A stretch of DNA of 50,908 nt from Betaproteobacteria bacterium (GTDB lineage: Bacteria > Pseudomonadota > Gammaproteobacteria > Burkholderiales > Burkholderiaceae_D). Below are positions 41,696 to 48,885 of the stretch, piece by piece. The notes beneath the pieces are model-generated. The model saw nothing but the letters and a program-made list of their open reading frames with translations, did not search any database and was not told the origin of the DNA. Position 1 is the stretch's first letter, and each line of letters starts with the position of its first letter. The stretch spans positions 15,111 to 66,018 of the forward strand of contig JABDED010000005.1 in assembly GCA_013287275.1 (NCBI GenBank). Direction: 5' to 3'. Both the position numbers and the translations under genes were made by a program.

Positions 41696-42320
41696 GGTGT
41701 AACTCCGGATGGTACAGGTTGATCAATATTAAATTCTTGGACTAAAGTGCGCAGCTCCGCAGCTGCATGGTCGAGCACGGCTGATCCGGGCAAAGCCGGA
41801 AAGACGGATTGCGCTGCCGGAATCGGGAACTCTAGTTCGTCGCGAGTTCGTCGCATTTCAGACGAAATAGCTAAAGCATGAGCGCATAGTATATCAGCGT
41901 CGTCGCCAGTCGATACCCACCCCGCTCTTCGCATTCAGGTATCGCAATGCGTACCGTGCGCCTGGCCCCAGACGAATGCTGCAAGTTTCAAATATATCTT
42001 GCGCGAAAGAAAGCGAGGTCGGGGACTCAAGTCATTGTAACGTCTTGTATGAGTACACTTTCCTATTGGCCGTAGTTGTTCCACTCCCAGGATATCCAAA
42101 ACATGTCTATCCCTGCAAAAAAAGCCTGCCTGCATCCAATATAGCGCATTGATGCGCAACTTCGCGCATATGCCTGGCCGTCTTTTTCGGTAAAGAAGCA
42201 GCTATGAGGCAATGCCTCAATTGGCAAATGTGCGTTGGCGAACGGAAAACCTTGGCTTCCCGGCGTTAGTCTTTCAGAGGCGCCATATTTGACAGGTTAG
42301 CCTACTCAAGGAGAGAGAAA
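41696..42320. promoter_or_regulatory. Gene-free spacer between divergent gloA and gnd, with palindromes
   Basis: This 625-bp stretch has no supportable gene. Minus-strand frames at 41617-41934 and 41935-42159 lack family features or ribosome sites. An 11-bp near-exact tandem repeat AGTTCGTCGC(G/A) lies at 41834-41855. Nearer gnd are GCGCAT-TG-ATGCGC (42144-42157, perfect palindrome), a further GCGCAT at 42164-42169, and TGAGGCA-A-TGCCTCA (42205-42219). These could be operators for the sugar-phosphate operon. A strong ribosome site, AAGGAGAG (42308-42315), serves gnd. Confidence 0.45.
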
Positions 42321-43349
42321 ATGAAGCTGGGCATGATAGGGCTGGGGCGCATGGGGGCCAATATGGTGAAGCGCCTGACCAAGGGCGGCCATGAATGCGT
42401 AGCGTATGATGTCCGGCAGGATTCGGTGAAGGCGCTCCTGCATCCCGGCGTGATAGGGGCATCGAGTTTGGCGGATTTCGTGGAAAAGCTCCCCAAGCCG
42501 GCCGTCATCTGGCTGATGGTGCCGGCCGCGGTTGTGGATGAGAATCTTGCCCTGTTGCTGCCATTGCTCAGCGCCGGCGATATCATCATTGACGGCGGTA
42601 ATTCTTACTATCACGACGATGTCAGGCGCGGCATTGAATTACAAGCGCATCAAATCCATTATCTGGATGTCGGAACCAGCGGAGGCGTTGCCGGATACGA
42701 TCGCGGATATTGTCTGATGATAGGCGGCGAACGACAAGTCGTTGAATATCTCGGCCCGATCTTTTCCACGCTCGCTCCAGGTCTTGCCGCATCCCCGCCA
42801 ACGGCCGGCCGGAGTGCCGGCGGCAGTACCGCCGAACTGGGCTATCTGCACTGCGGTCCGCAAGGCGCCGGCCATTTCGTCAAAATGATACATAACGGCA
42901 TCGAGTACGGCCTCATGGGCGCCTATGCCGAAGGCCTGAACATCTTGCGCAATGCCAACGTCGGGAAACTGAAAAGCGATGTAGACGCCGAGACGACACC
43001 ATTGCGTCGACCGGAATATTATCAATACGAATTCGATCTCGCCGACATTAGCGAGCTGTGGCGGCGCGGCAGCGTGATCGGCTCCTGGTTGCTGGACCTG
43101 ACTGCCGGCGCCCTCCTGAGCGATCCGACTTTAGAAAAATACCAGGGGCGGGTATCGGATTCCGGCGAGGGGCGCTGGACCATCAATGCGGCAATCGACG
43201 AAGGGGTGCCAGTGCCTGTCCTGAGCGCCGCGCTGTATGCGCGCTTCAATTCACGCGGCAATGCCGGCTTTGCCGACAAGCTATTGTCGGCCATGCGGCA
43301 TGGATTCGGCGGCCATGTCGAAAAAGAGTCGAAGCCCGGGGGAGAATAG
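42321..43349 (+). CDS. gnd: 6-phosphogluconate dehydrogenase, short (YqeC-like) type
   Basis: Oxidatively decarboxylates 6-phosphogluconate to ribulose 5-phosphate. At 342 residues it belongs to the short class (about 300-340), which often prefers NAD+, rather than the 470-residue class. Motifs are LGMIGLGRMGANMVKRL (Rossmann), GGNSYYHDDVRRG, DVGTSGGVAGYDRGYCLMIGG, and the catalytic GPQGAGHFVKMIHNGIEYGLM with Lys and the HNGIEY signature. A strong ribosome site, AAGGAGAG, precedes the ATG. It heads a tightly packed operon for sugar-phosphate interconversion. The next frame starts only two bases after its stop. Confidence 0.94.
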   Translation: MKLGMIGLGRMGANMVKRLTKGGHECVAYDVRQDSVKALLHPGVIGASSLADFVEKLPKPAVIWLMVPAAVVDENLALLLPLLSAGDIIIDGGNSYYHDDVRRGIELQAHQIHYLDVGTSGGVAGYDRGYCLMIGGERQVVEYLGPIFSTLAPGLAASPPTAGRSAGGSTAELGYLHCGPQGAGHFVKMIHNGIEYGLMGAYAEGLNILRNANVGKLKSDVDAETTPLRRPEYYQYEFDLADISELWRRGSVIGSWLLDLTAGALLSDPTLEKYQGRVSDSGEGRWTINAAIDEGVPVPVLSAALYARFNSRGNAGFADKLLSAMRHGFGGHVEKESKPGGE

Positions 43350-43351
43350 GG

Positions 43352-43486
43352 ATGGATGCAGTTCAATCCGATGAGCTGCTTGTCTTTGGAGCTGCCGGGG
43401 ACTGCATTGGCGATTTGATTCACTACGACTTGCCGGCCCTGTTGAGCGCCGGGAACACAAGCCATCAAGAAACGAGGACATCATGA
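43352..43486 (+). pseudogene. 44-codon frame resembling the N-terminus of glucose-6-phosphate dehydrogenase (possible zwf remnant)
   Basis: A short frame between gnd and tal encodes 44 residues. Residues 6-17 read SDELLVFGAAGD, close to the SDALVFFGATGD nucleotide-binding start of Zwf proteins, and LPALLSAG follows where Zwf has FPALxxLxxxG. The rest of a 480-residue Zwf is missing. It starts two bases after the gnd stop and ends in an ATGA overlap with tal, so it keeps operon spacing exactly. The simplest reading is a zwf gene reduced by an in-frame internal deletion whose ends stayed coupled. A functional leader peptide or chance similarity are alternatives. If it is a remnant, glucose-6-phosphate oxidation must use a zwf elsewhere or be absent. 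Confidence 0.5.
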
Positions 43487-44589
43487 GCCCGAACGACCAT
43501 CTGCATGCACTGGGCCAGAGCTTATGGCTGGACAATATTACCCGGGGCATGCTGGAAGACGGAACATTGAGCCGCTACATGCGCGAGTTCGCCGTCACCG
43601 GCCTGACTTCCAATCCCACCATATTTTATCAGACGATAAAGAATAGCCATTTTTACGACGAAGCAATCAAGGCCAAGGCAGGCAAGGGTAAGTCCGGCGA
43701 AAGCCTGTTTATGGAACTGGCGCTGGAAGACCTGGTTCGGGCGGCGGACCTGTTCCGGCAGGTGCATGACGAGACCGCGGGCATGGACGGCTGGGTATCA
43801 TTGGAGGTATCGCCCTTGCTGGCGAACGATACCGCGGGCACGGTGCAGCAGGCGATACAACTGCATGCAAGGGCGCAAAGGCCGAATTTATTTGTCAAGA
43901 TTCCCGGCACGGCCGCAGGTATTCCGGCGATAGAGGAAGCCATTTTCGCCGGCGTGCCGATCAATGTCACCTTGCTATTTTCCCGCGAACAATATCTGGC
44001 CGCAGCCGAAGCCTATTTGCGCGGAATAGAAAGACGCAGCGCTGCCGGACTGGATATCAAGGTGGGCTCGGTGGCGTCCCTGTTCATCAGCCGCTGGGAT
44101 GTTGCGGTCAAGGGAAAGGTGCCGATTGTGCTGGAGAACCGCCTCGGCATCGCCATCGCCCAGCGCAGCTACCATGCATATCGGGAACTGCTGGCTTCGC
44201 AACGCTGGAGAAAACTGGCCGAAGCCGGAGCACAGCCGCAACGCCTGCTGTGGGCGAGTACCGGCACTAAAGACCCCGCTGCACCCGACATCTTGTATGC
44301 AGAGGCTCTCGCTGCGCCGAATACCATCAATACCATGCCGGAAAAGACTTTGCTGGCGTTCGCCGACCACGGCAAGGTCAACGGAAGCATGCCGGCGGAA
44401 GGCGGCGACGCAGAAAAAACACTGGCCGAGTTTGCTCAAGCAGGTGTCGACGAAGCGGCTCTTGCCGCGCAGCTGCAACGTGAAGGCGCGGAGTCTTTCA
44501 GCAAATCCTGGAATGACCTGATGGAACTCATCGCCGGCAAGAACAAGACGCTGACAGAAGACCAAGCTGTCGCGGACAAACAGTCATGA
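43483..44589 (+). CDS. tal: Transaldolase, long (actinobacterial/Tal-Pgi-like) type
   Basis: Transfers dihydroxyacetone units between sedoheptulose 7-phosphate and glyceraldehyde 3-phosphate. The 368-residue protein belongs to the longer class: [37 protein letters not shown] (substrate loop), [19 protein letters not shown] with the Schiff-base Lys139, [15 protein letters not shown] and [17 protein letters not shown]. In several lineages this class is fused to Pgi in one polypeptide. Here tal and the second pgi are separate but overlap by 4 bp (ATGA), as if split or pre-fusion. Upstream it overlaps the zwf-like frame by 4 bp. Confidence 0.93.
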   Translation: MSPNDHLHALGQSLWLDNITRGMLEDGTLSRYMREFAVTGLTSNPTIFYQTIKNSHFYDEAIKAKAGKGKSGESLFMELALEDLVRAADLFRQVHDETAGMDGWVSLEVSPLLANDTAGTVQQAIQLHARAQRPNLFVKIPGTAAGIPAIEEAIFAGVPINVTLLFSREQYLAAAEAYLRGIERRSAAGLDIKVGSVASLFISRWDVAVKGKVPIVLENRLGIAIAQRSYHAYRELLASQRWRKLAEAGAQPQRLLWASTGTKDPAAPDILYAEALAAPNTINTMPEKTLLAFADHGKVNGSMPAEGGDAEKTLAEFAQAGVDEAALAAQLQREGAESFSKSWNDLMELIAGKNKTLTEDQAVADKQS

Positions 44590-46241
44590 ATGGCAGTGCG
44601 GCCCCACCCCGCGCGCAACTGACCGCGCTGCCGGCCTGGCAAGCCCTGGCCGAACATTATGGCCGGGTGGGCAAGCTGCATTTGCGGCAGATATTTGCCG
44701 AAGATCCGCAGCGGGGAGAGCGCCTGGTTGCCGAAGCCGGCGGGCTTTATCTTGATTATTCCAAAAATCGCGTCACCGATGAGACCCTCAGGCTGCTATT
44801 GCAGTTGGCGAAAGAGTGCGGCCTGGCCGAAAGCATAGCCGCGATGTTCGGCGGCCAGAAGATCAATGCCAGCGAGCAGCGGCCTGCCCTGCACATCGCA
44901 CTCAACGCGCGGCAAGATGAACATTTCCTGGTCGATGGTATAGACGTCGTCCCGGAGGTCCATGCAGTCTTGCAGCATATGGCGGTGTTTTCAGAAGATA
45001 TCCGCAGCGGTCGCTGGCTGGGGTATACCGGCAAGGCCATACGCAATATCGTCAATATAGGCATAGGCGGCTCCGACCTGGGGCCGGTGATGGCCTATGA
45101 GGCCTTACGCTATTACAGCCGACGCGACATGAACTTCCGTTTCCTGTCCAATATAGACGGCACGGATTTTGTAGAAGTCACGCGCGACCTGGATCCGGAA
45201 GAAACCCTGTTCATTATCGTGTCCAAGACCTTTGCGACATTGGAAACCCTGACCAACGCCTGCACGGCCCGTGACTGGAGTTTGCGCAAACTCAAGGACA
45301 AAAGCGCGATTCAGAAGCATTTCGTCGCCGTGTCCACCAATGCCGAAGGAGTTGCGGAATTTGGCATAGACACAGCCAATATGTTCGGCTTCTGGGATTG
45401 GGTGGGCGGCCGCTATTCTATGGATTCGGCGGTCGGCCTGTCTACCATGATCGCTATCGGAGCAAGGAATTTTCGTGACATGCTGTCCGGCTTCCATGCG
45501 ATGGACGAGCATTTTCGAAGTACGCCATTTGAAAGAAATCTGCCGGTGCTGATGGGCCTGCTGGCTATCTGGAATAATAATTTCCTGGGTGCCGGGACAG
45601 TGGCTGTTTTACCGTATGAACATTACCTGAAGCGTTTTCCGGCCTACCTGCAGCAACTGGCGATGGAAAGCAACGGCAAGCATGTCACGCTGGACGGTGA
45701 CCGGGTAGCAGTGCCTACCGGGCCGGTTTACTGGGGCGAGCCGGGAACCAACGGCCAGCATTCTTTTTACCAGCTCATCCATCAGGGAACGCAGATTGTA
45801 CCCTGTGATTTCATCGGTTTTTGCCAGCCACTGAACCCGGTAGGCCGTCATCACGCGTTATTGCTGGCCAACCTGTTTGCACAGGCCGAGGCGCTGGCGT
45901 TTGGCAAGACCGCAGACCAGGTCAGGGCGGAAGGCAAGCCTGCCTGGCTCGTGCCCCACCTTGTCTGCGACGGCAACCGTCCTACCAACACCATCCTGGC
46001 CCCATGCCTGACCCCACAGACCCTGGGACAGTTGGTGGCGCTGTATGAACATAGCGTGTTTACCCAGGGCATCATCTGGAACATCGATTCTTTCGACCAG
46101 TGGGGAGTAGAGTTGGGCAAGCTGCTGGCGCAACGCATCATTCCCGAACTTGAAAGCGTGGAGGAGCCTGAACTTAAGCACGATAGCTCGACCAATGCAT
46201 TAATCTGGCGCTACCGCCGGCTTCGGAAGGAGGAATCATGA
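44586..46241 (+). CDS. pgi: Glucose-6-phosphate isomerase, second copy
   Basis: Same reaction as the copy at 39.5 kb, here inside the pentose-phosphate operon. The 551-residue protein keeps all signatures: [74 protein letters not shown] and [15 protein letters not shown]. It is clearly diverged from the first copy in the N-terminal third and central regions, so it is an old paralogue or separately acquired gene, not a recent duplication. It overlaps tal upstream and the DUF2090 gene downstream, each by ATGA. Operon position implies a dedicated role in recycling fructose 6-phosphate made by tal and tkt. Confidence 0.94.
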   Translation: MNGSAAPPRAQLTALPAWQALAEHYGRVGKLHLRQIFAEDPQRGERLVAEAGGLYLDYSKNRVTDETLRLLLQLAKECGLAESIAAMFGGQKINASEQRPALHIALNARQDEHFLVDGIDVVPEVHAVLQHMAVFSEDIRSGRWLGYTGKAIRNIVNIGIGGSDLGPVMAYEALRYYSRRDMNFRFLSNIDGTDFVEVTRDLDPEETLFIIVSKTFATLETLTNACTARDWSLRKLKDKSAIQKHFVAVSTNAEGVAEFGIDTANMFGFWDWVGGRYSMDSAVGLSTMIAIGARNFRDMLSGFHAMDEHFRSTPFERNLPVLMGLLAIWNNNFLGAGTVAVLPYEHYLKRFPAYLQQLAMESNGKHVTLDGDRVAVPTGPVYWGEPGTNGQHSFYQLIHQGTQIVPCDFIGFCQPLNPVGRHHALLLANLFAQAEALAFGKTADQVRAEGKPAWLVPHLVCDGNRPTNTILAPCLTPQTLGQLVALYEHSVFTQGIIWNIDSFDQWGVELGKLLAQRIIPELESVEEPELKHDSSTNALIWRYRRLRKEES

Positions 46242-47185
46242 AACCAGGCTATACCACACCGCTATACCTGTTGCCGTTCGATCACCGGCAATCCTATCTG
46301 AGCGGCATGTTCCATTTCAAACCGCCACTGACACAGGAGCAGCACGACCTGGTCGCCAGCAGCAAGAGGTTGATTTATGACGGCTTCCGGGAGGCGGTCA
46401 GCGGCGGCGTTCCGGCCGCCTACGCCGGCATCCTGGTGGATGAAGAATTCGGCGCGGACATATTGAGAGATGCGACAAATAGCGCTTATGTGGTTGCCGT
46501 CTCCGTGGAGAGGAGCGGCGCGCAGGAATTCGAATTTGAATACGGCGATGCATTTGCGGCGCACATAGACGCCATCCAGCCGACCTTTGCAAAGGTGCTG
46601 GTGAATTACAATCCCGAAGGCGACGCAGAATTGAATCGGCGCCAGGCCGCCCGCCTGAAGCAGGTTTCTGACTATTGCCGGGCCGCCGGCCAACGCTTCA
46701 TGTTTGAATTGCTGGTGCCGGCGACAGAAGAGCAGTTGCAGCATCTTCATGGCGATAAAAAAGCCTACGACAGCCAGCTTCGGCCCCCACTGATGCGCCG
46801 CGCCATCCGCAATCTGCAGGATGCCGGCGTGGAAGCCGACGTATGGAAAATAGAGGGCCTGGATAGCCGCGAAGATTGCGAAATGGTGGTCGACGCGGTG
46901 CGGCGCGATGGCCGGCAGGACGTGAGCTGCATAGTGCTGGGGCGCGGCGCCGACGAAGAAAAAGTGGCGGGATGGCTGGAAGTCGCCGCGGCCGTGCCCG
47001 GGTTCATCGGTTTTGCGGTCGGCCGCACCAGTTTCTGGGATGCGGTGGCAGGCTATCAGGCGAACAGGATTACCAGGGAAGAAGCGGTATCCCAGATCGC
47101 CGGGCGCTACCGCAAATGGGTCAGTATTTTCGAGCAGGCGCGTGAAGGTATAGCGCCGGCAACGGCATCGAAGACACAGCCATGA
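46238..47185 (+). CDS. Free-standing DUF2090 aldolase-like protein
   Basis: Probable class I aldolase or isomerase of unknown substrate. The 315-residue protein resembles the DUF2090 domain otherwise found at the C-terminus of IolC-type kinases, where it is thought to cleave 5-keto-2-deoxygluconate 6-phosphate. Visible features are [15 protein letters not shown] (start of the barrel), [50 protein letters not shown] with Lys204 as a Schiff-base candidate, [13 protein letters not shown] and [16 protein letters not shown] (phosphate-binding GFAVGRT). No kinase domain and no other iol genes are nearby. It overlaps pgi and pgm by 4 bp each, so it is made with the pentose-phosphate enzymes. A role on a hexose or heptulose phosphate is inference. 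Confidence 0.8.
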   Translation: MKPGYTTPLYLLPFDHRQSYLSGMFHFKPPLTQEQHDLVASSKRLIYDGFREAVSGGVPAAYAGILVDEEFGADILRDATNSAYVVAVSVERSGAQEFEFEYGDAFAAHIDAIQPTFAKVLVNYNPEGDAELNRRQAARLKQVSDYCRAAGQRFMFELLVPATEEQLQHLHGDKKAYDSQLRPPLMRRAIRNLQDAGVEADVWKIEGLDSREDCEMVVDAVRRDGRQDVSCIVLGRGADEEKVAGWLEVAAAVPGFIGFAVGRTSFWDAVAGYQANRITREEAVSQIAGRYRKWVSIFEQAREGIAPATASKTQP

Positions 47186-48831
47186 AAATCAGCCCTCTTG
47201 CCGGAAAGCCTGCGCCGGCGGCATTACTGGTCAACGTAGCTGCACTGGTGACGGCCTACTATACAGGGGTACCGGATCCTTCGGTACCGGCACAGCGGGT
47301 CGCCTTTGGCACATCGGGCCATCGGGGCTCCTCTTTTGAACTCGGCTTTAATGAATGGCATGTGCTCGCCATCAGCCAGGCAATATGCGAATACCGCTTG
47401 CAGCAGGGCATCGGCGGCCCCTTGTTTCTCGGTATCGATACCCATGCACTGTCGGTGCCTGCCTGTGCCAGCGCGCTGGAAGTGCTGGCAGCCAACGGCG
47501 TGGAGGTGATGCTGGCGGAAAATGATGAATACACGCCTACGCCGGCCATATCGCTGGCGATACTCATGCATAACCGCGATAAGCATGGGCATGCATCCGG
47601 GCTGGCGGACGGCATCGTTATCACGCCTTCCCACAATCCGCCGGATAACGGCGGATTCAAATACAACCCGCCTAACGGCGGCCCGGCCAATACCGATATC
47701 ACCGCCTGGATAGAAGCGAGAGCCAATGCGCTGCTGAAAGACGGCCTGCGGGGTGTCAAGAGGATGTCTTCCGCAAAGGCCAGGAGCGCCGCAACCACGC
47801 ACCGCTATGACTACCTGGGGGCCTACGTCGAGCAGCTCGACAAAATCATCGCGATGGACGTGATTTCTGGCGCGGACATCCGCCTCGGCGTCGACCCGCT
47901 GGGCGGCGCCGGCGTTCATTACTGGGAAAGGATAGGCGAGCGCTACAAGTTGAACCTGAGCGTGGTCAACGCCGAGGTCGATCCGACTTTCCGCTTCATG
48001 ACGGTAGACTGGGATGGCCGCATCCGTATGGACCCGTCATCATCGTATGCGATGCAGCGCCTGATCCAGCGCAAGGATAGCTACGATATTGCCTTCGCAT
48101 GCGATACCGATCACGACCGGCATGGGATCGTCACCCGTCATGCGGGGCTGCTGTCACCAAACCAGTATTTCGTTGTCGCCATCGATTACCTGTTCCGGCA
48201 TCGCCCGAACTGGTCGCCAGGAGCCGGGGTCGGCAAAACCCTGGTCAGCAGCCGGATGATCGATCTGGTCTGTTCCAGGCTGGGGCGCAAACTGCTGGAA
48301 GTGCCGGTCGGCTTCAAATGGTTCACTGACGGCCTGTGCGATGGTTCGCTCGGTTTTTGCGGAGAAGAGAGCGCAGGGGCCTCTTTCCTGCGCCTCGATG
48401 GCTCCGTGTGGACCACGGATAAAGACGGCCTGGCGCCGGCGCTGCTGTCGGCGGAAATTACCGCCCGCACCGGATGCGACCTGGGCGACATCTACCGCAA
48501 GCTTGCCAGCGAAATGGGCGACCCGGTGTCGGACCGGGTGGAGGCAGTGGCCACACCGGCGCAAAAGAAAAAACTGCTGCAGCTATCGCCGCAGCAGGTG
48601 GAATCCACTGAGCTTGCCGGAGAAAAAATCCAGGAAATACTGACCAAAGCCCCAGGTAATGGCGCCGACATAGGCGGCTTGAAAGTGATCACTGAGAGCG
48701 GCTGGTTTGCTGCGCGCCCTTCAGGTACCGAAGATATCTACAAAATCTATGCGGAGAGTTTCCAGGGGGAACAGCATCTGCAGCGCATCCTTAAGGATGC
48801 GCAGGCTATTGTTGACGCTGCGCTTGCGTAA
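47182..48831 (+). CDS. pgm: Phosphoglucomutase (alpha-D-glucose specific)
   Basis: Interconverts glucose 1-phosphate and glucose 6-phosphate, linking glycogen or sugar nucleotides to the pathway. The 549-residue length is normal for Pgm. Motifs are AFGTSGHRGSSFELGFNEWH near residue 41, the phosphoserine loop ITPSHNPPDNGG (Ser150), the Mg2+ loop CDTDHDRHGIV, the sugar-specificity loop GFCGEESAGASFLR and the phosphate-binding ARPSGTEDIYKIYAESF near the C-terminus. The GEESAG form separates it from phosphomannomutases. It is the last gene of the operon, overlapping the DUF2090 gene by 4 bp. A perfect 20-bp palindrome occurs in its last codons. It is convergent with transketolase 54 bp away. Confidence 0.95.
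   Translation: MKISPLAGKPAPAALLVNVAALVTAYYTGVPDPSVPAQRVAFGTSGHRGSSFELGFNEWHVLAISQAICEYRLQQGIGGPLFLGIDTHALSVPACASALEVLAANGVEVMLAENDEYTPTPAISLAILMHNRDKHGHASGLADGIVITPSHNPPDNGGFKYNPPNGGPANTDITAWIEARANALLKDGLRGVKRMSSAKARSAATTHRYDYLGAYVEQLDKIIAMDVISGADIRLGVDPLGGAGVHYWERIGERYKLNLSVVNAEVDPTFRFMTVDWDGRIRMDPSSSYAMQRLIQRKDSYDIAFACDTDHDRHGIVTRHAGLLSPNQYFVVAIDYLFRHRPNWSPGAGVGKTLVSSRMIDLVCSRLGRKLLEVPVGFKWFTDGLCDGSLGFCGEESAGASFLRLDGSVWTTDKDGLAPALLSAEITARTGCDLGDIYRKLASEMGDPVSDRVEAVATPAQKKKLLQLSPQQVESTELAGEKIQEILTKAPGNGADIGGLKVITESGWFAARPSGTEDIYKIYAESFQGEQHLQRILKDAQAIVDAALA
48783..48802. repeat. Perfect 20-bp palindrome at the 3' end of pgm
   Basis: GCGCATCCTT (48783-48792) is followed immediately by its exact reverse complement (48793-48802). 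It lies in the codons for RILKDAQ, 27 bp before the pgm stop. In RNA it could fold into a hairpin only with a strained loop, so a protein-binding site in DNA is equally likely. Function unknown. Confidence 0.6.
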
Positions 48832-48885
48832 TGCGCTGGGGCGATGCATTGGGAGGCAGCACCCCAGGCTTCATTGCAGGCCAGC

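Noticed and set aside
41617-41934. 105-codon minus-strand frame upstream of gloA
   Set aside because: Overlaps the gloA start in another frame, has no family features and no ribosome site.
42289-42294. TTGACA as a -35 box for gnd
   Set aside because: It is only 26 bp from the start codon, so a matching -10 would fall on the ribosome site and ATG.
42321-48831. Recent horizontal transfer of the sugar-phosphate operon
   Set aside because: Base composition and codon usage look like the neighbours by eye, and no mobility genes or repeats flank it.
48836-48867. Intrinsic terminator between pgm and tkt (CTGGGG...CCCCAG)
   Set aside because: Six-base stem with a 20-base loop and no T tract on either strand.
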